Source: Owenweeksia sp. TMED14 (lineage in GTDB: Bacteria > Bacteroidota > Bacteroidia > Flavobacteriales > Schleiferiaceae). From it: DNA of 14,164 nucleotides. A model generated the notes under the pieces. That model saw only the letters and a list, made by a program, of their open reading frames with translations, had not been told where the DNA came from and did not search any database. The stretch covers positions 78,301-92,464 of the forward strand of contig NHBT01000020.1 in the NCBI GenBank assembly GCA_002167805.1, read 5' to 3'. A program made the position numbers and the translations under genes. Of the stretch, positions 6,280-11,902 are shown in pieces (position 1 is the stretch's first letter; every line of letters starts with the position of its first letter).

Positions 6280-7230
6280 TCAAGAAACTATTACTAATTT
6301 TTCAGCTACCGCTGAGTGCTCTAAATTAAAAATTTGATTCTCATCAAGTTCTCTTCCAACAGGGGAGAAATAAAGCGAGTTTAAATCAGATAGTGTCTTG
6401 TTATCTCTTAATGAAAACCCGTATTTAAACAACATCTTCTCTATTTCTTTCTCCTTATATAACGAGATCCAGGGTTCACCAACTTTTGCCACTCCTTTGA
6501 GTATCAAATCAATTTTTTTTTCAGGGTTTAAATAACCTTTACCAAAGCACGCCTTCGGATTTTTATGAATCAGGTCATTTACGTAAGATATGTAGAAAAT
6601 AGCATTTGCTTTTTGAGAAAGTTCCGAAAGGTCTTTTATTGTTTTTTCAAGTGCTTTTTTAGTTACATATTGAGATACTCCTTCAAGGGTGAAAACTGTT
6701 GATTTGCTTTGATCAAATCCTGCTTCTAAAAGTCTATCTTTTAGAGATTGGTGATTAAAGTCAACATCTACATAAGTTATGTTTTCCAAATTTGATAGCT
6801 CTTTAGGTAGCATGGAACGCTTTCTTTTTTGAACATCTGCTTGGTCAACTTCGAATACTTTTGTTGCATTGCGGAGATCTAGTCGATGGGCTCTGGTGTC
6901 ATATCCAGCTCCCAGAATAACATATTGCTCCGTACCGCCATTTACTGAATCTTTAACAAGGTCATCAATAAACTTAGTCCTAGAAACCATATGTTCGTGA
7001 AAACCGGGTACAATTTTTTTGGTGATCCAAACTAGAGTTTTGTGCCCTATTAATTTAAGAAAGCCTGAACCTTGGGTAAAGTTTTCCGCATAAGGGTCAT
7101 TGATAACTCTATTTTCAGGTTTAGCAAGTGTTTCTATCATGCGCTGCTTTGCTACACCTTGAGCAGTGCCATCTTTTTTAAAAGAGGATTTTGCTATGTC
7201 AATGCTAGCATCCAAAACTTTAGAGTTCAT
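6280..7230 (-). CDS. SAM-dependent methyltransferase, LCM/PPM1 (TIGR00027) family
   Basis: This encodes 316 residues. The family pattern is clear. The N-terminal segment reads AQGVAKQRMIETLAKP, and R84-TKFIDDLV corresponds to the conserved R-T-x-x-x-D motif. The S-adenosylmethionine-binding motif I is at 104-117 (VILGAGYDTRAHRL). The acidic loop EVDQ (127-130) should contact the ribose, and YVDVDF (153-158) and FTLEGVSQYV (180-189) complete the Rossmann core. These proteins are O-methyltransferases related to leucine carboxyl methyltransferases. Bacterial substrates are largely unknown and are often thought to be small molecules or polyketides. It heads a likely minus-strand unit with the CIA30 and ABA4-like genes and has a good Bacteroidota promoter upstream. 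Confidence 0.86.
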   Translation of the reverse strand: MNSKVLDASIDIAKSSFKKDGTAQGVAKQRMIETLAKPENRVINDPYAENFTQGSGFLKLIGHKTLVWITKKIVPGFHEHMVSRTKFIDDLVKDSVNGGTEQYVILGAGYDTRAHRLDLRNATKVFEVDQADVQKRKRSMLPKELSNLENITYVDVDFNHQSLKDRLLEAGFDQSKSTVFTLEGVSQYVTKKALEKTIKDLSELSQKANAIFYISYVNDLIHKNPKACFGKGYLNPEKKIDLILKGVAKVGEPWISLYKEKEIEKMLFKYGFSLRDNKTLSDLNSLYFSPVGRELDENQIFNLEHSAVAEKLVIVS

Positions 7231-7308
7231 AATTCAGATTCTTGATTTGGTATAAATTTGAAAGGACTAGGAAAATAAGGAAATGACTTTTTAAGATCCA
7301 TATAACGA

Positions 7309-7341
7309 CAAATATATTGAAAAGGGTCCATGTGAAAGCAA
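7309..7341 (-). promoter_or_regulatory. Promoter for the methyltransferase unit
   Basis: On the minus strand, TTG (complement of 7339-7341) and an exact TAnnTTTG box, TATATTTG (complement of 7309-7316), are separated by 22 nt. The start site would fall near 7303, giving a leader of about 70 nt before the ATG at 7230. Confidence 0.45.
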
Positions 7342-7362
7342 GAATATCATTAACTTTCAACT

Positions 7363-7659
7363 ATGAAAAAGTTGTCAGATTCCGAAGTGCAGAATCAATT
7401 AAAATCAATACCGGGCTGGGAGTTTTATCAAAATTCTTTACAAATAAATTTGACTTTTAAAAATTTTAAAGAATGTATGACTGTTGTCAACAAAATCGCC
7501 ATTGAATCTGAATTATTAAATCATCATCCGGAGTGGACAAACTCTTACAATACCCTTTCTGTAAAACTTACGACTCATGACGTTAAGGGTATATCATTAC
7601 TGGATTTCAAATTAGCAAAAACTATAGTTAGAATAACTGAAGAGGTTTCAGGAGCTTAA
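7363..7659 (+). CDS. 4a-hydroxytetrahydrobiopterin dehydratase (pterin-4a-carbinolamine dehydratase)
   Basis: This encodes 98 residues, full length for the family. The complete active-site signature is present: Glu50-x3-His54-His55-Pro56-x5-Tyr62-x9-His72-x8-Asp81, within LLNHHPEWTNSYNTLSVKL and TTHDVKGISLLDF. His54, His55 and His72 are the catalytic histidines. The enzyme dehydrates 4a-hydroxytetrahydropterin so that the pterin cofactor of aromatic amino-acid hydroxylases can be recycled (EC 4.2.1.96). No phenylalanine hydroxylase gene is visible in this window. It is a single gene, divergent from the methyltransferase across 132 bp and convergent with the SPFH gene. Confidence 0.93.
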   Translation: MKKLSDSEVQNQLKSIPGWEFYQNSLQINLTFKNFKECMTVVNKIAIESELLNHHPEWTNSYNTLSVKLTTHDVKGISLLDFKLAKTIVRITEEVSGA

Positions 7660-7678
7660 ATTTTGAATTATAAAAAAA

Positions 7679-7710
7679 ACCCCAAACTCTATATTAATAA
7701 AATTTAGGGT
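7679..7710 (-). terminator. Rho-independent terminator of the SPFH gene
   Basis: ACCCCAAA (7679-7686) pairs with TTTAGGGT (7703-7710) with one mismatch. Read on the minus strand, the stem is followed at once by a run of eight T residues (complement of 7671-7678, nearly all A). It may also slow transcripts coming from the dehydratase gene on the plus strand. Confidence 0.5.
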
Positions 7711-7774
7711 CTCTTTAACCTTTTTGGAAAATTATTTTTTGAGTCAGTGCATTATAGCATATGCTATTCTGAAT

Positions 7775-8575
7775 TTAACGAGATTCGTTCAATCCTCGAA
7801 TTACAGAGACACCAGCTCCAAATACGTTATTATTACCATATTTCGATTTTCCCTGAAGTGCCCATTGCCTATCAGTTTCAGCTTGATATAGTTTCAAAAC
7901 AGCAGGTTGAGACATAAGCTTCTTGGTTTTAACATCATATTCGGCGGCTTCAAATAGTCCTTTTGATTTCGCAACAGCCGCTTTGGCTAAGGCTACTTGT
8001 TCAGCTTCTTTTTTCTCTGCCAACGCATTTCGTCCCAATTGAACCGCTGTTTCTTCAGCTAGGCTGGCAACTGCCTCAGGTATATCTACATCAGTCATCT
8101 GCAACCTTTTAAACTCAACGAAGAATTCAGGTAGTTCCATAGCAATAATTTCAGCTAATTTCGCTTCAGCTTCTGCTCTTTTCGATATGTTCAACTCGAT
8201 AGCTGAATATTGAGGTACAACTTCTTTTCCTGCTGATTTTAGAGTCTTAAGTATTTTGACATCGACATCAGTTATTCTTGTATGAAGAGAATTAACTTTA
8301 TTCGGATTCAGGTTATAGTCCAAGGACAATTCAACAACAGTTGACATATTGTTTTTATCATTGAATTCAAATCGCTGCACTGTTGTTTTTTCTCGAACAT
8401 CGTATTCAATCATGTTATCAATGAGATACATTATTCCTGCGTGAAAACCTTCCGAGTAGACTTGGGTCATATCTGTTTTTCCACCGAATGAAACCCTTAC
8501 TCCCTTATGACCGCTATCTACGGTAGCACATGAGGTCAGTATTAAGCATGCTATCAGTATTAATCCATTTTTCAT
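7775..8575 (-). CDS. SPFH/Band-7 (prohibitin-like) lipoprotein
   Basis: This encodes 266 residues. A signal peptide ends in lipobox LTSC (Cys16), so the protein is a predicted lipoprotein rather than being held by an N-terminal membrane helix as in classical prohibitins. Residues about 20-190 follow the SPFH/prohibitin pattern: VDSGHKGVRVSFGGK, IEYDVREKTTVQR, LDYNLNPNKVNSLH and ELNISKRAEAEAKLAEII. An Ala/Glu/Lys-rich helical coiled-coil region follows (about 180-225, NALAEKKEAEQVALAKAA), and the tail QPAVLKLYQAETDRQWALQG is also typical. Such proteins form large membrane-associated rings or scaffolds. The upstream gap carries an exact TAnnTTTG box and a palindrome, and the gene diverges from the FKBP lipoprotein gene. 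Confidence 0.87.
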   Translation of the reverse strand: MKNGLILIACLILTSCATVDSGHKGVRVSFGGKTDMTQVYSEGFHAGIMYLIDNMIEYDVREKTTVQRFEFNDKNNMSTVVELSLDYNLNPNKVNSLHTRITDVDVKILKTLKSAGKEVVPQYSAIELNISKRAEAEAKLAEIIAMELPEFFVEFKRLQMTDVDIPEAVASLAEETAVQLGRNALAEKKEAEQVALAKAAVAKSKGLFEAAEYDVKTKKLMSQPAVLKLYQAETDRQWALQGKSKYGNNNVFGAGVSVIRGLNESR

Positions 8576-8614
8576 TTTAATGTATTTTTAGTTATTCTAG
8601 ATTTTATTGAAATG

Positions 8615-8641
8615 CAAAAATACGAATGATAGGTTATCATT
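8615..8641 (-). promoter_or_regulatory. Promoter -7 box with adjacent palindromic operator candidate
   Basis: On the minus strand TATTTTTG (complement of 8615-8622) is an exact TAnnTTTG box, 40 nt before the SPFH ATG. Directly upstream, AATGATA (8625-8631) and TATCATT (8635-8641) form a perfect 7-bp inverted repeat with a 3-nt spacer, inside the region where the polymerase would bind. No good TTG is seen at -33, so control by an activator or repressor at the palindrome is plausible but unproven. Confidence 0.38.
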
Positions 8642-8659
8642 GATTTAAAAAAATATGTC

Positions 8660-8693
8660 TTTGGTCTTAAGTAAGACTGTGTGCCTATATTAG
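8660..8693 (+). promoter_or_regulatory. Candidate promoter and palindrome of the FKBP gene
   Basis: TTTG (8660-8663) is followed after 22 nt by TATATTAG (8686-8693, one mismatch to TAnnTTTG). Between them GTCTTA (8664-8669) and TAAGAC (8672-8677) form a 6-bp inverted repeat. If this is the promoter, the transcript would be nearly leaderless, because the ATG is at 8698. Confidence 0.3.
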
Positions 8694-8697
8694 ATAC

Positions 8698-9144
8698 ATG
8701 AAAAATTTGTTTTTTTTAATCTTTCTTTCATCATTATTTGTCACTAATAGTTGCACGAAAAATTATGCTCAGATTGATGAGGAGATAATTCTTCAATATA
8801 TATCCGATAATAATTTAAATGCAGAGCCCACAGGAAGTGGTTTGTATTACGTTGTAAACAGCAATGGGAATGGCAATTTTCCAAACATTAATTCCACTGT
8901 TAGAGTTGATTATAAGGGAACATTGATAGATGGTACAATTTTCGACGAATCGAGTCCGATTGGAGTCACATTTCCTTTAATGAATGTTATTCAAGGATGG
9001 CAAGAAGGAATTCCTTTATTTAGTGAAGGCGGATCTGGGATATTGATAATTCCTTCTGCTTTGGGTTACGGAAATCAGGCTATTGGAAATATTCCTAGAA
9101 ATTCAGTTTTGATTTTTGAGGTTAATTTAATCGATGTGAACTAA
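8698..9144 (+). CDS. FKBP-type peptidyl-prolyl cis-trans isomerase lipoprotein
   Basis: This encodes 148 residues. The signal peptide ends in lipobox TNSC with Cys19 as the lipid anchor. A single FKBP domain covers about 62-148: VRVDYKGTLIDGTIFDES, then FPLMNVIQGWQEGIPLF, GILIIPSALGYG and IPRNSVLIFEVNLIDV. The residues that line the FKBP pocket are in place (Tyr72, Phe82, Asp83, Val97-Ile98, Trp101, Tyr124, Phe140). The protein should catalyse Xaa-Pro isomerisation on exported proteins at the outer membrane or in the periplasm. Lipoproteins of this type are common in Flavobacteriia, some linked to gliding/T9SS function, but nothing here links it to those genes. It is monocistronic, ending at a hairpin that overlaps its stop codon. 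Confidence 0.92.
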   Translation: MKNLFFLIFLSSLFVTNSCTKNYAQIDEEIILQYISDNNLNAEPTGSGLYYVVNSNGNGNFPNINSTVRVDYKGTLIDGTIFDESSPIGVTFPLMNVIQGWQEGIPLFSEGGSGILIIPSALGYGNQAIGNIPRNSVLIFEVNLIDVN

Positions 9145-9162
9145 ATCTTGAAGTATTTAGTT
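9139..9162 (+). terminator. Hairpin overlapping the FKBP stop codon
   Basis: AACTAAAT (9139-9146) and ATTTAGTT (9155-9162) are perfect 8-bp arms with an 8-nt loop. The TAA stop lies in the left arm. A T-rich but interrupted tail follows, so this is a plausible, weak intrinsic terminator. Confidence 0.4.
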
Positions 9163-9315
9163 TAAATAGTTTTCACAATTATTTTTTATGAATTCTTTAG
9201 CGCTGTAAGGCATAGGGAATCCCTCTACGCTACTAGCTTTTTCATAAATCCAATATATGATAATTATACAAGATTTAAATTTTACTAACCGCTGGATAAA
9301 AGATATGTCAAAAGC
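9157..9315 (-). other. Open frame without start, possible gene remnant
   Basis: On the minus strand, 52 codons are open between a TAG (9316-9318) and the TAA at 9157-9159. The last part translates as YWIYEKASSVEGFPMPYSAK followed by EFIKNNCENYLN, a composition that looks like a genuine protein C terminus. There is no ATG, GTG or TTG near the 5' end of the frame; the only Met is 18 codons before the stop. It could be a decayed fragment, or chance. I do not recognise the family. Confidence 0.2.
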
Positions 9316-9332
9316 CTATTTCAACTTGTGGA

Positions 9333-9680
9333 TTAAGGATAAAAACCAATCCTCCTCATTTTTTGCTTTCTGCCAGCCTCAACCTCAACTTGAAGAACAT
9401 TGCCTGTTCTACAAAAGCAAGCTAGACATACTTCAGCTTTAGCTGAATCATAATTAATACCAAATGATATTAATTCTATGTTTTTATCTTCTAGATATGA
9501 TGCAATTATTTCTTTATAAATGTTGGTTGTCAAGGTATCGTAGTATGAAGTATCATTCCACCAGGGGTCTGAGCATCCAGTCTCATCGTAATAAAATAAA
9601 TCGGACGACCTGTTTTTATCACAAGACATCAATGATAAAAAAATCATTATGGTAAAAAAAATAAATATGGAATTTTTCAT
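9333..9680 (-). CDS. Lipoprotein with CxxCxC motif
   Basis: This encodes 115 residues. The signal peptide ends in lipobox LMSC with Cys20 as the probable lipid anchor. The mature part starts with a polar acidic stretch containing TGCSDPWW (Cys36), then a helix-strand region (YKEIIASYLEDKNIELISFG). It ends with C85-L-A-C88-F-C90-RTGN and a strand VLQVEVE. The combination of GC-x-DPW and C-x-x-C-x-C-x-TG recalls small uncharacterised lipoproteins in Flavobacteriia. The three clustered cysteines plus Cys36 could bind a metal or form disulfides. The function is unknown. The gene appears to stand alone; only the frame remnant at 9157-9315 lies downstream. Confidence 0.72.
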   Translation of the reverse strand: MKNSIFIFFTIMIFLSLMSCDKNRSSDLFYYDETGCSDPWWNDTSYYDTLTTNIYKEIIASYLEDKNIELISFGINYDSAKAEVCLACFCRTGNVLQVEVEAGRKQKMRRIGFYP

Positions 9681-9759
9681 GCTTGTATATTGCCAACAAT
9701 TATGCCAAAAAAATGGGTCTAAATGAACTACTTTTCCATGTAAATCTGGACTTGATCGT

Positions 9760-10524
9760 TTAATTATTTGAATCTCTAGTAACTATACTTGCAGAGGCTT
9801 GTTGAGCGGGAAGTATTAGAACATCTGCAACGTTTACGTGGGTAGGAGTGTTTGATACATAAAATATCAAATCAGCTATGTCATTTGCCTTTAGAGGACT
9901 CATATTTTTATAAACTTGTTGAGCTTTCTTTTTATCTCCATGAAAGCGAACTTCGGAGAATTCAGTTTCTACCATTCCAGGACATATCTGGGATACCCTA
10001 ATTTGGTGCTGTGATAAATCTTGTCGCATAGCACGAGTAAGTGCATCAACTGCAAATTTTGTTGCATTGTAGACATTGCCGTCCGGATATGTTTCTTTTC
10101 CTGCAATACTGCCAATATTTATGATCTGTCCACTTTTTCTATCGACCATATCTAAACTTATCATTTTTGTTACGTAAAGAAGGCCTTTTAAATTGGTATC
10201 TATCATTTGCTCCCAATCTTTTATTAAGCCTTTATGGATAGGACTTTTGCCAAGAGCTAGGCCCGCATTGTTAACCAGTAAATCGATTACTTTAAATTTT
10301 TCGGGTATCAGTTGAATTGCTTCCGTAACTTGATTTTCTGACATTACGTCCACACCTTGAAGGAAAATTCTTTTTTGGTCAATTTCGGGTAATTTGTTTT
10401 TCCAAGCCTCCATTTTTTTAAATCGTCGCCCCCAGCAAATAACATTCCATCCAGCCTTAACAAATTTTATGGCAGTTGACTTTCCTATTCCTGAGCTTGA
10501 TCCTGTAACCAAAATAGTTTTCAT
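9760..10524 (-). CDS. Short-chain dehydrogenase, YdfG-like (3-hydroxy acid/serine dehydrogenase type)
   Basis: This encodes 254 residues, a classical single-domain SDR. The cofactor motif TGSSSGIG is at 7-14. Arg33-Arg34 after the second strand favour NADP(H). NNAG is at 85-88 and the catalytic tetrad is Asn111, Ser139, Tyr152 and Lys156. The C-terminal half, CPGMVETEFSEVRFHGD (181-197) and THVNVADVLILPAQQAS (228-244), is the specific signature of the YdfG group. That group oxidises 3-hydroxy acids such as serine, 3-hydroxyisobutyrate or 3-hydroxypropionate to the corresponding semialdehydes. The likely reaction is thus NADP-dependent, at the beta-hydroxyl, in the cytoplasm. It is a single gene transcribed away from the DoxX-like pair. 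Confidence 0.9.
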   Translation of the reverse strand: MKTILVTGSSSGIGKSTAIKFVKAGWNVICWGRRFKKMEAWKNKLPEIDQKRIFLQGVDVMSENQVTEAIQLIPEKFKVIDLLVNNAGLALGKSPIHKGLIKDWEQMIDTNLKGLLYVTKMISLDMVDRKSGQIINIGSIAGKETYPDGNVYNATKFAVDALTRAMRQDLSQHQIRVSQICPGMVETEFSEVRFHGDKKKAQQVYKNMSPLKANDIADLIFYVSNTPTHVNVADVLILPAQQASASIVTRDSNN

Positions 10525-10585
10525 AATTCTTGATTAATTAAATAATATTACATCATTTTTTTGATAGAAAAGTTAAAATAAGATC

Positions 10586-10618
10586 TTGGAGGCGATACTG
10601 AATTCATTACTATATTTA
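10586..10618 (+). promoter_or_regulatory. Candidate promoter of the DoxX-like pair
   Basis: TTG (10586-10588) and TATATTTA (10611-10618, one mismatch to TAnnTTTG) are separated by 22 nt. The start site would fall near 10625, giving a leader of about 20 nt before the ATG at 10644. Confidence 0.35.
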
Positions 10619-10643
10619 AGATTGAATACAAAAAATAAGTATT

Positions 10644-10988
10644 ATGGAAAATATATCAATAATAGCTCAGATCATAGTTGCAATATCAATAATTATTGTT
10701 TGGATTTTTAGATACGACAATATTGTTTTAGAATTTAAACAATACGGTCTTTCAGATTTAGTTAGAAATATCGTTGGTGCTTCTAAAATATCATTATCAA
10801 CCATTTTAGTTTTGGGAATTTATTATGAAGTTCCTTTAGTAACGGCTTCTTTATTAATGGCTTTTTTAATGGTCTGTGCTCAAGCCTATCACATAAAAGT
10901 TAAAAACCCTCTAAAAAAATATCTCCCTTCGGCATCACTTTTATTGTTGTCTTTGTTTATTGCAGCTCAAAACTCTGGTTTAATCTAA
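10644..10988 (+). CDS. DoxX-like four-helix membrane protein (first of pair)
   Basis: This encodes 114 residues with four hydrophobic segments (about 6-22, 49-63, 66-82 and 93-110). Between helices 1 and 2 it has the DoxX-like signature: FRYDNIVLEFKQYGLSDLVR, followed by NIVGASKISL. The pattern is an aromatic or basic loop, E-F-x-x-YGL, then an R-x-x-VG start of helix 2. The DoxX/DoxD fold covers small membrane proteins, some of which act with thiol or quinone redox partners, but most members, including this short DoxX-like type, have no known activity. The neighbouring gene starts 3 bp after the stop and encodes a protein of the same layout, so the two probably form one unit. Confidence 0.78.
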   Translation: MENISIIAQIIVAISIIIVWIFRYDNIVLEFKQYGLSDLVRNIVGASKISLSTILVLGIYYEVPLVTASLLMAFLMVCAQAYHIKVKNPLKKYLPSASLLLLSLFIAAQNSGLI

Positions 10989-10991
10989 ATA

Positions 10992-11339
10992 ATGGAGATT
11001 AACCTCATTCTTATTTTTATTTCGGCAATTTCTTTTTTTATTTATGGTATAAATTCCTTTTTTTCCAAGAAGATGAAATTGGAATACGAGAGATGGGGTT
11101 ATAAAAATCAAAGACTTATACTTGGAAGTTGTCAATTATTAGGAGGGTTAGGTTTAATTGTTGGATTAGCTGTTCCTTTTATACTCTTGACAGCATCTTT
11201 TTTACTGATGTGTATGATGCTGGTTGCAGTTTTTGTAAGAATTAAATTAAAAGAAAAAGTAGTTAAAATGTTGCCAGCAATATTTTATGCCGTATTGAAT
11301 TTGATTATATGTTTTCTTTCCTATAGTATATACTTGTAA
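10992..11339 (+). CDS. DoxX-like four-helix membrane protein (second of pair)
   Basis: This encodes 115 residues, one more than its neighbour, with the same arrangement of four membrane segments. It carries the corresponding loop (FFSKKMKLEYERWGYKNQRL, then ILGSCQLLGGLG) and a matching charged loop before the last helix (KLKEKVVKMLPA compared with KVKNPLKKYLPS). The two are therefore probably tandem paralogues that have diverged strongly, and they may pair as a heterodimer (inference). Starting 3 bp after the first gene, it is surely on the same transcript. The first copy of the 61-bp intergenic repeat begins 32 bp after its stop. Confidence 0.76.
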   Translation: MEINLILIFISAISFFIYGINSFFSKKMKLEYERWGYKNQRLILGSCQLLGGLGLIVGLAVPFILLTASFLLMCMMLVAVFVRIKLKEKVVKMLPAIFYAVLNLIICFLSYSIYL

Positions 11340-11370
11340 TATGATGCACGTATTGTTTTTAACTACAAAC

Positions 11371-11431
11371 AAGTATCGTTCACTTATTTAAGAGGCTTAG
11401 AGACTAAGCCGTTGGAGATTCATGACATGCC
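11371..11431 (+). repeat. 61-bp intergenic repeat, copy 1
   Basis: This is the most diverged of four same-orientation copies. It keeps the blocks AAGTATC, ACTTA, AGAGGCTTAGAG, CTAAGC, TTGGA and ATGCC in register, but GTTAAG has become ACTAAG. Its tail runs into a good Bacteroidota promoter (TTG 11412-11414, TATATTTG 11435-11442). Confidence 0.85.
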
Positions 11432-11442
11432 TGTTATATTTG
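11412..11442 (+). promoter_or_regulatory. Promoter spanning the end of repeat copy 1
   Basis: TTG (11412-11414) lies inside repeat copy 1, and an exact TAnnTTTG box (TATATTTG, 11435-11442) lies just after it, with a 20-nt spacer. The start site would be near 11448, giving a leader of about 25 nt to the ATG at 11473. The -33 half belongs to the conserved repeat, while the -7 half lies in the less conserved tail. Confidence 0.45.
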
Positions 11443-11472
11443 AAGTTCAATAAATTAAATAAATACATTAAG

Positions 11473-11754
11473 ATGAAAGATATGCTGGTGGTTGCGAAAC
11501 TAAACGAAGGGAAATTTGAAACATTTATGAAATTCATGCAATCTGATGAAGGAATTGCGGAAAGAAAAAAAGTTGCTGATTTATCCAAAACTTTAGGTAC
11601 GGTATCTCCCGATAAAGGATCTGTAATGTTTAAAATTTCAGTTCATGATGAAAATGCTTTGAGGTCATTCTTGGACGGATCTAATCCCGTTTCTAGCCCG
11701 ATTTGGGATAATGTGTTGGAGTCTTATGAAATATTTGAAATAACCAAGGTATAA
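11473..11754 (+). CDS. Small protein, possibly dimeric alpha/beta-barrel (ABM-like)
   Basis: This encodes 93 residues from the ATG at 11473. An in-frame ATG at 11422 is rejected because it lies inside repeat copy 1 and upstream of the predicted transcription start. The extra 17 residues (MTCLLYLKFNKLNKYIK) would be repeat-derived. The pattern strand-helix-strand-strand-helix-strand (MLVVAKL, FETFMKFMQSDEGIAER, SVMFKISVHD, NALRSFLDG, ESYEIFEITKV) fits a ferredoxin-like dimeric alpha/beta barrel such as the antibiotic-biosynthesis-monooxygenase superfamily. No catalytic residues are evident and a specific family is not recognised. It is the only gene between repeat copies 1 and 2. Confidence 0.66.
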   Translation: MKDMLVVAKLNEGKFETFMKFMQSDEGIAERKKVADLSKTLGTVSPDKGSVMFKISVHDENALRSFLDGSNPVSSPIWDNVLESYEIFEITKV

Positions 11755-11794
11755 TTAGTCCTGACTGCCTGATTTAAGAAAAAAGGTTTTCTCC

Positions 11795-11854
11795 AAATAT
11801 CGTTGACTTACCTCAGAGGTTTAGAGTTAAGCACCTGGATGCCGATAATATGCC
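11795..11854 (+). repeat. 60-bp intergenic repeat, copy 2
   Basis: This copy lacks one base of the GAGGTTAAG block (GAGTTAAG) but is otherwise in register with the others. It is preceded by GTTTTCTCC (11786-11794), which is shared exactly with copy 4. CTTA (11807-11810) can pair with TAAG (11828-11831), CTC (11812-11814) with GAG (11824-11826), and TATCG (11798-11802) with CGATA (11843-11847). Confidence 0.9.
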
Positions 11855-11863
11855 TCTTTTAGT

Positions 11864-11891
11864 GTCACTCACTTCGGTGGTGACTTTTTTT
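11864..11891 (+). terminator. Strong intrinsic terminator with C(TTCG)G tetraloop
   Basis: GTCAC-T-CAC (11864-11872) and GTG-GTGAC (11877-11884) form an 8-bp stem with one bulged T, closed by the very stable C-TTCG-G tetraloop. Seven T residues follow (11885-11891). It should end the transcript of the 11473-11754 gene together with repeat copy 2. It lies only 11 nt upstream of the next start codon. Confidence 0.8.
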
Positions 11892-11898
11892 ATATTTG
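11891..11898 (+). promoter_or_regulatory. TAnnTTTG box directly after the terminator
   Basis: TATATTTG is an exact -7 match overlapping the end of the T-run, 4 nt before the ATG at 11903. If active, the mRNA would be leaderless or start within the gene. No TTG lies at the right distance upstream. Confidence 0.22.
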
Positions 11899-11902
11899 AG
11901 AA

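Noticed and set aside
9257..9655. Two plus-strand frames around the CxxCxC lipoprotein
   Set aside because: Both are antisense or partial overlaps of the lipoprotein gene, which has a signal peptide and lipobox.
11422..11472. Longer start for the 11473 gene
   Set aside because: The ATG at 11422 and the next codons lie in repeat copy 1 and upstream of the predicted transcription start.
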